A DNA stretch of 64,000 bases from Actinophytocola algeriensis (GTDB lineage: Bacteria; Actinomycetota; Actinomycetes; Mycobacteriales; Pseudonocardiaceae), in the NCBI RefSeq assembly GCF_014203735.1, contig NZ_JACHJQ010000003.1:62001-126000 (forward strand), read 5' to 3'. Within the stretch, counting starts at the first letter, position 1; each line of letters starts with the position of its first letter. The position numbers and the translations under genes were made by a program. The notes under the pieces are model-generated. The model was not told where the DNA came from, searched no databases, and saw only the letters and a list, made by a program, of their open reading frames with translations. This document shows positions 49,385-57,127 of this stretch, in pieces.

Positions 49385-49879
49385 ATGACAATCTCGATCA
49401 CGAACCGGCCGGCCCCGGTGTGGCTCCGAGAACTCGCCCACGGCCGCGCGGAATACGAGGAACTACTTGGCTGGCCGGTCGCTGTACAGGTGGGCAACAG
49501 GTTGCTCATCGTCGCGATCGGCGCGACCGTCGAAGCGGTCACGATGCCCGCGGGACTGGGTGCGAGGGTCCGCGCGGAAATGGGGATAGCGATGCTGTCC
49601 GGTCCGGTGGTGGCCGACCCGGCCGGCGTCCGCTGGACGTTCATCACGAAGCCACTCGATCACCTGCGGCCGAACATCGCGGCCGATCTCTCTCACTTGC
49701 GGGTGGTGGTGGCTCCACACGGGAGCCACGTCACAATCCCGACCGGTCCCGAGGTGTCGACGGGGAACGGGTGGCGCTGGATCGAGCGGCCCGCGCCGGG
49801 CAGGTCGCTGCCGCCCGCGTACGCGGTGATCGCGGTGACACGCCGTCTGGCAGCATTGGACCACTCGCTCGCGGCGTAG
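49385..49879 (+). CDS. Conserved-looking protein of unknown function
   Basis: 164 residues. Pattern: ELAHGRAEYEELLGWPVAVQ, EAVTMPAGLGARVRAEMGIA, HLRVVVAPHGSHVTIPTGPE, WRWIERPAPGRSLPPAYAVI. Alternating strands and short helices; no catalytic motif I can name. The leader is AT-rich (AATGGGGAAATACC). Followed by a hairpin terminator. Confidence 0.65.
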   Translation: MTISITNRPAPVWLRELAHGRAEYEELLGWPVAVQVGNRLLIVAIGATVEAVTMPAGLGARVRAEMGIAMLSGPVVADPAGVRWTFITKPLDHLRPNIAADLSHLRVVVAPHGSHVTIPTGPEVSTGNGWRWIERPAPGRSLPPAYAVIAVTRRLAALDHSLAA

Positions 49880-49904
49880 CCCGCGCGACGTGGTGGCTCA
49901 CGGT

Positions 49905-49933
49905 GTGAGTGCCGGACGCCAGCCGGCGCTCAC
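49905..49933. terminator. Hairpin terminator
   Basis: GTGAGTGCCGG, seven-base loop, CCGGCGCTCAC (one G-T pair), 25 bases after the preceding stop. Confidence 0.65.
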
Positions 49934-50364
49934 ATCGGAGCAGCCAACGCGCCTTGGCGGGACATGACTTCGCGAAGGGCACCTTCAGAACGCTGAAGGA
50001 AAGCCGGCCGAGCAGCGGGACAAAGACCGCCCACGTGACAACTCGGCAAAACTCCAGGGAAACACGACCACACCCAGCCAAACTTGGCTGCAGAACGGCC
50101 GAAACGCCCGTACGGCAGCCCCCACCCGAACCCGGGGGCGTCCCGCCTTGCCAGTCTATCAGCTGGGGGCGGAAAGTACAGGCGTGTGGGCCGAACTGTG
50201 GATAACTGGGTGGGCTGTGGATAACTCCGACCCGTTGTCCAGCGTGAGACGCGGGCACCGACGGTCCCGGGCGACGTGGTGGCGCCCCTGTGGACAGACC
50301 GGGTCCGTACGCAGAGGTGGCGGCCACCCCGCGGCGGCCGCCACCTCTCATTACGCGCGCCCGG
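49934..50364. other. Non-coding region with DnaA-box-like cluster
   Basis: No gene supported. It holds two exact TGTGGATAA sequences (50197-50205, 50216-50224; complement TTATCCACA), TTGTCCA (50235-50241) and TGTGGACAG (50289-50297), all close to DnaA boxes, plus a 13-bp hairpin AGAGGTGGCGGCC/GGCCGCCACCTCT (50313-50348) that terminates the leftward gene. Confidence 0.6.
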
Positions 50365-51168
50365 TCAGGCCTTGGACATCTCCCAGGGGGCGTTCTGCCC
50401 CTTGTTCTCCTTGTGGCTGGAGTCGGAGATGTCAGTGGTGAGGGTCGGCCAGTGGCCGCCGGGGAAGCCCTCGTTGTTGGTGATCCGCTGGTTCAGGTCC
50501 TTGATCGACGGGAGCAGCGAGCCCGCCACGAAGGCCTCCAGCGCGGCCAGCGCGGCAGCGATGATGCCCCACACCTTCGCCGCCGACACGCCTGCCGCGG
50601 CGGCTGCCGGGGGTGCGCCCGCACCGGTCGCCGCCGCACCCGCCTCCGCGGTCAGCTCCACCACGAACGAGACGATGGCGGCGACGATGGCGAGCCACGC
50701 CACGCCGATCGCGATGGCCATCTTGGTCAGCACGTCGTCGATCTCGTCGGCCGCGCTCTTCACCGCGCCGAGCGCCTTCTGCTGCAGCGGCAGGATGTTC
50801 TTGTAGGCGTCGGCCGCGCCGCCCTTCCACTCGTCGTCGGTCTTCAGCGAACCGATGTGGAAGACGTCCTGCCACGTGCTCGTCTTGCCGCCGACCTGCT
50901 CGGTCCACGTGTTGCCGTGGTTCCACAGCGTCCACGGGACACCCGGCTGCGTGATGATCTTGCCGATCTCCGTGAGGATCTTGCCGATGAAGTCGCCGAC
51001 CGCCTTGAGCGCCTGGTTGATCTTCTCCATCAGGAAGCCCGGCAGCCAGTCCAGCACCGAGTTGATGTTGTCGATCAGCCGCTGGAACTGCTTGGGGATC
51101 TCGTCCAGCGCCTCCCGCACGCGCTTGAGGATGTCCTGGAACTCGGCGTCACTCAGAATCCCGCCCAT
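50365..51168 (-). CDS. ESX/WXG100-type helical secreted-protein candidate
   Basis: 267 residues. The first 100 are amphipathic helices (DAEFQDILKRVREALDEIPK); TSTWQDVFHIGSLKTDDEWK has the Trp typical of WXG-like turns; a helical hairpin AADAYKNILPLQQKALGAVK follows; then two hydrophobic helices (about 148-170 and 192-220). It follows an EspC-like gene by 7 bases on the same strand. Type VII secretion is inferred from composition and context; no enzymatic toxin domain is seen. Confidence 0.6.
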   Translation of the reverse strand: MGGILSDAEFQDILKRVREALDEIPKQFQRLIDNINSVLDWLPGFLMEKINQALKAVGDFIGKILTEIGKIITQPGVPWTLWNHGNTWTEQVGGKTSTWQDVFHIGSLKTDDEWKGGAADAYKNILPLQQKALGAVKSAADEIDDVLTKMAIAIGVAWLAIVAAIVSFVVELTAEAGAAATGAGAPPAAAAAGVSAAKVWGIIAAALAALEAFVAGSLLPSIKDLNQRITNNEGFPGGHWPTLTTDISDSSHKENKGQNAPWEMSKA

Positions 51169-51175
51169 GTCTCCC

Positions 51176-51496
51176 TCACCAAACGTTGTTCAAGCGGTGG
51201 ACGCCGGCTTCTTCTTCTTGCTGGTAGGTCTGCGCCGATGCCGTCAGCGAGTCGGCGACGCCGCGGCACGTGGTCTCGCCCTCGCCGAGCAGGCGGACGA
51301 ACTTGCTCTGGAAGTCGGCGTAGAGCTGCGTGATACCGCACTTGTCCGCGATGTAGGAAAAGTGCAGCGCCTCCAGGTCGAGACCGTCCGCTGTGGACTT
51401 GGCGGCGGCGAGGTCGTCCGCGCAGCCGGTCCACTGCGTGGCGTCGTCGCGCAAGGCGGTCAGCGCCAAGTCGTACTGCTCCGGGGTCGGGGCCAT
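51176..51496 (-). CDS. EspC-like (DUF2580) ESX-associated protein
   Basis: 106 residues, helical: YDLALTALRDDATQWTGCAD, AALHFSY-like LEALHFSYIADKCGITQLYA, GVADSLTASAQTYQQEEEAG, the last with the YxxxE-type signal expected of type VII substrates (YQQEE). EspC/WXG100-like proteins are secreted as helical hairpins. Operon with the YbaB-like gene upstream and the 267-residue protein downstream. Confidence 0.72.
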   Translation of the reverse strand: MAPTPEQYDLALTALRDDATQWTGCADDLAAAKSTADGLDLEALHFSYIADKCGITQLYADFQSKFVRLLGEGETTCRGVADSLTASAQTYQQEEEAGVHRLNNVW

Positions 51497-51518
51497 CGGA
51501 GAGTCCTCCCTCTTCTCT

Positions 51519-52250
51519 TCAGCGGTCGAGGCCGAACAGCCTCGCCACGAACTCCTGTGGGTCTGCGGTGCGCGCCTGCAGCTCGGCGACCGCGCTGTCG
51601 GTCCGGCGGACCGGGGCCTCCTCGGCCGCCCGCCGGTACGCGGCCTCGAACGCGCTGTGCAGCTCGCTCGCGACCTCCAGGTGGTTGGCGCCGCCGATCC
51701 ACATGGTGTTCGTCTCGACGCGCACCTCGGCGACCGTCGTGCCGTTGAGCGCGACGACCACGTGGCCGCCGTCGCTCTTCCCCTTCACCAGCGCGGGCAG
51801 CGCGGGTTCAGGGGCCCTGCGACGGCCCCGCTCTGACGGGTTCGTCTCCTGGCCGACGCGGTGCAGCAGGTACAGCAGGTCCTCGATCGCGGCGGCCGAC
51901 GGGTTGATCGTCACCGGCGCCGGCGTGCGCGGCGGCGCGGGCTCATCGGGTTCGGCACCGGCCTCGGCCACGCGGTCCGCCCACTCCGTCACCCGGTTGG
52001 CGGTCGCGGCGTTGACGGCCTCGGCCACGGTGGCGCCGAGCTTGCGCGGATCGATCGTCCGGTCCCAGTCCGGTGCCAGCTCGACGTCGGTGACCTGGCC
52101 GTCGGCGTTCACGGCGACGGTGACCAGCTCGGTCTCGTCGTGGCCGGTGAAGGTCTTCTCCGCGTCCTGCTCGACGGAGAAGATCCGGGCGAAACGAGCT
52201 GCTTCCCCCGCGAGCCGGTGCAGTTCTTCGAAGCCGGCTGGTGTGGTCAC
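51519..52250 (-). CDS. YbaB/EbfC-like DNA-binding protein with extended tail
   Basis: 243 residues. The YbaB-type strand pattern appears twice: TELVTVAVNADGQVTDVELA (about 41-60) and GGHVVVALNGTTVAEVRVET (about 163-182), each followed by helix, with a Pro-rich linker (about 100-115). Twin YbaB-like halves accompany ESX secreted proteins in actinomycetes; function not established. First gene of the three-gene operon. Confidence 0.7.
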   Translation of the reverse strand: MTTPAGFEELHRLAGEAARFARIFSVEQDAEKTFTGHDETELVTVAVNADGQVTDVELAPDWDRTIDPRKLGATVAEAVNAATANRVTEWADRVAEAGAEPDEPAPPRTPAPVTINPSAAAIEDLLYLLHRVGQETNPSERGRRRAPEPALPALVKGKSDGGHVVVALNGTTVAEVRVETNTMWIGGANHLEVASELHSAFEAAYRRAAEEAPVRRTDSAVAELQARTADPQEFVARLFGLDR

Positions 52251-52426
52251 GGACTACCTCCTGGTCGCGATCGGCCCTGCGACGAGGAGGTGGGAGTGGC
52301 CGTTCCCGGCCGGTTGCGATTGTTCGCCGAAGCAAACCGAAACCTGGCACACTCCGGGCGGAACCGCGGCGGCGGCCGGTACATCTACCCTTCCGAGATC
52401 CAGACCAGGAAGCCCCGGGGGAGCAC

Positions 52427-53164
52427 ATGCCCGACATCGAGTACAGCTTCGGCACCGGAGAGGGTGCGCCGAACGTCCACCACACGGAGGCGAACGTCGA
52501 CGTGGACGGCGACGGCGTCGTCGACGGTGTCGCGCTGGACTTCGACGGTGACGGCCGCGTCGACGACGTCATGTGGGACTCCGACGGTGACGGCATCGCG
52601 GACACCGCGCTGCTCGACGAGAACGACGACGGCATCGCGGAGGACGCCTACAACGACCCGACCGGCCTCGGCACGTGGAACGCCCACGGCCAGGGCGGTG
52701 CCGCACAGCCGACCACGCAGGAGCCGCAGCCCCAGCCGGAACCGCAGCCCGAGCCCCAGCCGTCCCCCGGCCCGGCCGACACGGACGACCCCCCGGTCGA
52801 CACCCCAGTCGACCCGACGGACACCGACACCGACACGGACAACGACAACGGCTACGAGCCCTACGGCGACGGCGAAGACGGCGACAGCAGCGGCAGCGGC
52901 AGTGACAACGGCAGCGACAACGACGGGGAGAGCGGGGAACCCGCCGCGGAGCCGGAGGACGGCGAGCCGACGACCGACACCCCGCCCTTGTCCGGTGGTG
53001 ACGAGCCGGAGGACAGCGGCAGCACCGACAGTGCAGGCTCGGATTACGAGCCACGCGAGGACGACGCGGACAGCGACGCGACCGGCCTGTTCGACACCCT
53101 CGAGGACGCCCCGGACGTCGACCGCGACTCGATCAGCGAGTGGTACGACGACCTGACGCCCTAG
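52427..53164 (+). CDS. Acidic protein with EF-hand-like calcium repeats
   Basis: 245 residues. Four tandem DxDxDG loops in residues 25-80 (DVDGDGVVDG, DFDGDGRVDD, DSDGDGIADT, DENDDGIAED), each a calcium-binding turn, followed by a long Pro/Gln then Asp/Ser/Glu-rich disordered tail and ending SISEWYDDLTP. No signal peptide is visible; secretion by the ESX route would fit its place next to the ESX-type operon, divergently transcribed. Confidence 0.75.
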   Translation: MPDIEYSFGTGEGAPNVHHTEANVDVDGDGVVDGVALDFDGDGRVDDVMWDSDGDGIADTALLDENDDGIAEDAYNDPTGLGTWNAHGQGGAAQPTTQEPQPQPEPQPEPQPSPGPADTDDPPVDTPVDPTDTDTDTDNDNGYEPYGDGEDGDSSGSGSDNGSDNDGESGEPAAEPEDGEPTTDTPPLSGGDEPEDSGSTDSAGSDYEPREDDADSDATGLFDTLEDAPDVDRDSISEWYDDLTP

Positions 53165-53685
53165 TCCCCCGCGCCAGGAGTCCGAGACTCCTCGGCTTCT
53201 TCGCCGTTGCCGTTCCACCGGGTGCGCAGCGGCAGCACGAACCACAACAGCACGAACATCGTCGCGAGCGCGACGGCGAACACGGTCGCGATGACCGGGC
53301 CTGCCACGACCTTGAACAACAACAGCACGGTCGCGGTCATCGCCGTCGCGAGGCACGCGAGCCCGGCGACCATGAAGGTGTTGGCGACCCGCAGGATCTG
53401 CGGGCGCTGCCCCTGCCGGAACAGCAGCCGGTGCCAGGCGGCCGGGGCGGTCAGCAGCGCGACCGACGCCGTCGCGAACACGACCGCGATCAGGTGCACG
53501 ACCTGCTCGAAACCGGACGCGCGCGCGTAGTGCTCGGTGAACGCCACCGCGAGCAGGAAGCCGAACAGGAACTGCACACCCGCCTGTGCGACACGCAGTT
53601 CCTGGAGCAGTTCACTGACGTTGCGGGCGAGTTGCTCGTCACGCGACTCCGTACCGGATGAACTGTCGTGGGATACCGCCGCCAT
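53161..53685 (-). CDS. DUF6328-like four-helix membrane protein
   Basis: 174 residues. LARNVSELLQELRVAQAGVQ (about 19-38), then four membrane helices (about 38-50, 63-82, 100-125, 130-153) with FLFGFLLAVAFTEHY and TAPAAWHRLLFRQGQR as family hallmarks of DUF6328. Role unknown. Overlaps the convergent calcium-repeat gene by 4 bases. Confidence 0.75.
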   Translation of the reverse strand: MAAVSHDSSSGTESRDEQLARNVSELLQELRVAQAGVQFLFGFLLAVAFTEHYARASGFEQVVHLIAVVFATASVALLTAPAAWHRLLFRQGQRPQILRVANTFMVAGLACLATAMTATVLLLFKVVAGPVIATVFAVALATMFVLLWFVLPLRTRWNGNGEEAEESRTPGAGD

Positions 53686-53697
53686 TCCTCAGGTTTA

Positions 53698-54089
53698 CCT
53701 CGCGCCCGCCAGACCGAAACCGCCGTTCAGCGGCACCCGCAGCGGACTGCCCGCGTCGTGGAGCAGCCGTTGCGCGGCGCGCAGCCGCCAGCGCGTCGTC
53801 GTTGAGCAACGCGGGCAACAGCTGCGCGGACAGCACCGTCGACCAGCTCGGGTACCAGCGGGCGGTCAGCTCACCGGCCCGGGTCAGGTACTCCGCGGCC
53901 TGCGGGCGGGCCAGCCAGTCCGCCACCAGCGAGGTCCGCACGACGTGCACGCCCTCCGCCCAGTGGCACGCCAGCAGCGACGGGATCGTCTCGTGCCCGC
54001 TGCCGCAACGCCTCCTCGACCAGCGCGATCCCGGACGCCGGGACCTCGGCGTCGCCGCCGAGCAGTGCACGCGGCGGCGTACACCATGT
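53698..54089 (-). pseudogene. Gene of unknown family broken by frameshifts
   Basis: Coding signature continues through three frames on the minus strand: VPASGIALVEEALRQRAR, then ETIPSLLACHWAEGVHVVRT through SWSTVLSAQLLPALLNDDAL, then QRLLHDAGSPLRVPLNGGFG to a stop at 53698. At least three frame changes are needed, so it is either decayed or mis-sequenced. Helical protein; family not recognised. Confidence 0.6.
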
Positions 54090-54601
54090 CAGCGCAGCCG
54101 ATCGCCGGGGACCGGGAAGACGTAGTCCTTGCCGTCGACCACGCAGTGCGCGACGTACGGGCGGTCCGGGCCCTTCGGGCTCGTCGTCGTCACGAACACG
54201 AACACGCCCGGGTGCGGATCGCCGAGCGCGGAGATGGTGTGATCGTTCGGGTCATGGTTGTCCGGGTCATGGTTGTCCGGGTGCCAGCCCAGCGGCGCCA
54301 GCGTCGAGTACGGCAGCGCCTCGTACCGGATCGTGCCGAGCGGGAAGCGATCCGCCTGTGCCGCCAGGAGTTCCTGGGTGGGCAGGTCGAGCGGGCCGTT
54401 GACGGAGAACGCGAGCACCGCGTAGCCGAACGACTCGTGTGTCGCGAACCGCAGCTCGACGGCCTCGTACACACCCTTGCGCTGTGCGGAGGCCCAGATG
54501 GCGTGCGCCTTCTTCGCCTTGCCGCCCGAGAACATCCCCTTCATCACCGCCGCGAAGCCCGCCGGGCTGTCGAACGACGCGGCGAGTGCGTGTGCGTTCA
54601 C
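54089..54601 (-). CDS. Protein of unknown function
   Basis: 170 residues. SFDSPAGFAAVMKGMFSGGK at the start; a repeat HPDNHDPDNHDPNDH near 107-121 from two copies of a 15-base unit in the DNA; strand-rich end (HPGVFVFVTTTSPKGPDRPY, VVDGKDYVFPVPGD). No catalytic motif recognised. Downstream of the TetR gene on the same strand. Confidence 0.6.
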   Translation of the reverse strand: MNAHALAASFDSPAGFAAVMKGMFSGGKAKKAHAIWASAQRKGVYEAVELRFATHESFGYAVLAFSVNGPLDLPTQELLAAQADRFPLGTIRYEALPYSTLAPLGWHPDNHDPDNHDPNDHTISALGDPHPGVFVFVTTTSPKGPDRPYVAHCVVDGKDYVFPVPGDRLR

Positions 54602-54670
54602 TTCACTCCTCGATTTCGTGCATGACCGGGAGACCCCTCGGCTCAGAAAGGGTCGGTGGATCGAGTGGAT

Positions 54671-55327
54671 CTACGCGCCGGGGGCGCGCAGCCGGCCGAC
54701 CGGCGGCGGGTCGCCGACCTCGTCCCCGCTGAGCGGGCCGCCAGGGGCGGGCAGGTCGTACATCGCGTAGATGCGGCGGCGCATCCGCTCCAGCGGGAAG
54801 GTGTCCTCGTAGACGGTCGCCTTGAAGATGACGCCCTCCAGCACGCTGCGCAGCGTGACTTCCTCCAGCGCCGGGTCCTCGGCGCCCCTTGCCGCGAACA
54901 GTTCGCGCAGCGTGTCCTCGATGGCCCGCAGCTGGGCGTCCTTCTGCTGCTCCACCGCCGCGAACGCGGGCCGCGTCGACGGGTGCGTCATCAGGCTGAT
55001 CGCCATCCGCTGCACCGGCATGCTCTCCAGCACCGCGGACAGCACACCGTCGATGATCGCGGCGAGGCGCTCGTCGGGGCTGCCGGTGACACCGGTCAGC
55101 GCGGCGATGCCGTCGAGGTAGCGGCTCAGCAGTTCGTGCGCCAGCTGCTGCTTGCCGGGGAAGTAGTAGGTGATGAGACCCCGCGAGACCCCTGCCCGCG
55201 CGGTGATCTCGGAGATCGTCGCGTTGTGGTAGCCCTTCTCGGCGAACACGGCCAGCGCCGCGGCGAGGATCTTCTCCCGCGACTGCTCCCTGAGGTGCTC
55301 GTTGACCTCGGCCGATCTCGGCGACAC
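54671..55327 (-). CDS. TetR-family transcriptional regulator
   Basis: 218 residues. Helix-turn-helix at about 12-60 (EKILAAALAVFAEKGYHNAT, ISEITARAGVSRGLITYYFP). GTG at 55327 has GGAGG 10 bases upstream. Next to the remnant of another TetR gene on the opposite strand, so this one may be the surviving member of a pair. Confidence 0.9.
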   Translation of the reverse strand: MSPRSAEVNEHLREQSREKILAAALAVFAEKGYHNATISEITARAGVSRGLITYYFPGKQQLAHELLSRYLDGIAALTGVTGSPDERLAAIIDGVLSAVLESMPVQRMAISLMTHPSTRPAFAAVEQQKDAQLRAIEDTLRELFAARGAEDPALEEVTLRSVLEGVIFKATVYEDTFPLERMRRRIYAMYDLPAPGGPLSGDEVGDPPPVGRLRAPGA

Positions 55328-55479
55328 GCCTTCTACCTCCTCGCGGAGCTTGCGGAGCGAGCATGTCACAGCATTCGCCGCCCGCCCTCGCCAAATCCCC
55401 CCTCCGCGTCTCGTTCCGCGGCGTTGACTGTACATACATCCAGTTAACCTCGAAAGTCCGGATGTGAGTTTTCTCGAAC

Positions 55480-55790
55480 GCTGTACCGCGGCTGGCCGCG
55501 CCGCCCGCTGCTGGTCTACGAGGCCTACTTCGGTGGGCGCGACCAGACGCGGAGCTGGCTGCCGGACACCGGCACCCTCGCCGAGGACCTCGCCGCCGCG
55601 ACCGCCGTGCAGCAGGCGATCTTCACCGCGCCGGGCACGGTCGGGCTGGTGAGCGGACTCGTGGCGGACTGCCTCGCCGAACCACCGCTGATGCCGAGCT
55701 GCGGGACCGCATGATGCGGCCGGACCTCGAGGTGGCACGCACGATGTTCACGCGTGCCGTCGCGCGCGGGGCCGGTGCTCTAGTCGCGGG
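55480..55790 (+). pseudogene. Truncated TetR-family regulator remnant
   Basis: A plus-strand frame begins inside the helix-turn-helix (LYRGWPRRPLLVYEAYFGG; compare the usual tLYRRWPSRAALV) and continues through WLPDTGTLAEDLAAATAVQQ and APGTVGLVSGLVADCLAEPP, then frameshifts to AELRDRMMRPDLEVARTMFT before running into lspA. The start of the gene is lost. The 5' flank 55328-55479 holds the promoter of the divergent TetR gene. Confidence 0.7.
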
Positions 55791-56310
55791 ACTCGGCCGG
55801 TTCCCCGGCCGGCTCCTCGGCGGGGTCCTTCTGCCGGGCGGTCAGCACGAACGCGAGCAGCGCGCCGAAGGTCAGCGCGATGTCCGCGACGTTCCCGACG
55901 AACCAGCCGTTGTAGTCGATGAAGTCGACCACGTGCCCGCGCGCGAAGCCCGGGTCGCGGAACAACCGGTCGAGCAGGTGCGTGGTCGCGCCGCCGAGCA
56001 GCAGCGAGAACGCGAACACCAGGCTCTTCGGGTGCGGCTTCAGCAGGTACCAGAACAGCCAGCCTGCCGCGATCGCCGCGATGATCGTGAAGACCCACGT
56101 CACGCTCTCGCCCATGGAGAACGCCGCGCCCGGGTTGTAGAGCAGCCGGAACTGGATGACGTCGCCGATGACCGGGATCGGGTCACGGCCGGTGAGCGTG
56201 CGCTCCGCCCAGTACTTCGTCGCCTGGTCGGCCACGAGCACGACCGCGGCGATGCCCAGGGCGAGCGGTACCCGGCGTACGGGCTGCTTGGTGTCCGATT
56301 GGGTGTCCAT
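55780..56310 (-). CDS. lspA: Lipoprotein signal peptidase II
   Basis: 176 residues, four membrane helices. Catalytic aspartates are Asp114 (HLLDRLFR) and Asp143 (NVADIALTFGA), with the conserved FRLLYNPGAAFSMG (54-67) and VVDFIDYNGWFVGN (127-140). The usual Asn of the GGxxxNxxDR motif reads Thr/His here. Cleaves signal peptides of prolipoproteins at the membrane. Confidence 0.94.
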   Translation of the reverse strand: MDTQSDTKQPVRRVPLALGIAAVVLVADQATKYWAERTLTGRDPIPVIGDVIQFRLLYNPGAAFSMGESVTWVFTIIAAIAAGWLFWYLLKPHPKSLVFAFSLLLGGATTHLLDRLFRDPGFARGHVVDFIDYNGWFVGNVADIALTFGALLAFVLTARQKDPAEEPAGEPAESRD

Positions 56311-56335
56311 CGCCCGTCAGCCTAGCCATGGCCGC

Positions 56336-57127
56336 TCAGTCGATGCCCGTTTCCAGGAGACGCAGGTCCGGCGGCCGCAGCGTGGCCGTCTGCAGCAGCT
56401 CCTGGATCAGCTGGTGGTTGACCATGTTGCCCGCCGGGTCGCCCCAGTCCTCCAGGCGCAGCCCTTCGACGTAGGGGATGAGCCGCTCGCGGACCTTCAG
56501 GACCACGTTCGCGGCCTGCTTGTGCGTCCAGTCCGACCGGGTGCCGACCGCGTTGTTGAGGTCCAGCGCGACCTGCTTCCACGACTGCGGCTGCGGGTGC
56601 GGTTCCTGCCGCAGGTACCGCAGCGCGAGCGCGGTCAGCACGAGCCGCTCGGCGGGGTCGAGGTCCCAGCCCTCCGGTTCGGCGGTGTGGGTGGGGTCGT
56701 CGGCGCCGACGAGCGTGTCCTTGCGGCCCGCGCCGACGACCCGCACCTCGAGCAGGTGCTCGCGGCGCTTGGACGTGCGGATGAACAGCGGGCTGTAGCC
56801 CTCGGCGAGCGGGATCTCGTTGCCGGACAGCAGGAAGCGGGACTGGGGCAACCGGATCGGCAGCTTGCCGTCGTTGCGCAGCCACCAGTCGGTGCCGCCC
56901 CGCGTGATGCGGCCCTGGAAGCGGCTCATCCTCGGGTCGTCGGGGCCGATGCACACGTGCACGTCCGGTTCCTTGCGGCCGAACACGACCTCGAACGCGG
57001 GCCGCGGCGGCGCGGCGAACCCGCCACCCGCGGCGAGCACGAACAGGCTGCCCGGCGGTGCCGGTGGTACCCCGCCCGCGAGCCCGCCAGGTGACGGTGG
57101 CAGCGGCCGCGGCGGGAACCCGGTCAT
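56336..57127 (-). CDS. FHA-domain protein, second of tandem pair
   Basis: 263 residues. Gly/Pro-rich start, an FHA-like domain at about 48-130 (EVVFGRKEPDVHVCIGPDDP, RMSRFQGRITRGGTDWWLRN), then a helical C-terminal half (LTALALRYLRQEPHPQPQSW, WTHKQAANVVLKVRERLIPY). FHA domains bind phosphothreonine peptides from Ser/Thr kinases. Its start overlaps the first FHA gene by ATGA. Ends DLRLLETGID, echoing its paralogue. Confidence 0.82.
   Translation of the reverse strand: MTGFPPRPLPPSPGGLAGGVPPAPPGSLFVLAAGGGFAAPPRPAFEVVFGRKEPDVHVCIGPDDPRMSRFQGRITRGGTDWWLRNDGKLPIRLPQSRFLLSGNEIPLAEGYSPLFIRTSKRREHLLEVRVVGAGRKDTLVGADDPTHTAEPEGWDLDPAERLVLTALALRYLRQEPHPQPQSWKQVALDLNNAVGTRSDWTHKQAANVVLKVRERLIPYVEGLRLEDWGDPAGNMVNHQLIQELLQTATLRPPDLRLLETGID

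Noticed and set aside
50197-50297. Calling the DnaA-box cluster the chromosomal origin
   Set aside because: dnaA, dnaN, rpmH and the long box array of actinomycete oriC are absent from the surroundings.
52385-53356. Val/Arg/Gly-rich minus-strand frame opposite the calcium-repeat gene
   Set aside because: Mirror of Asp-rich codons on the plus strand, where four calcium loops give a sensible protein.
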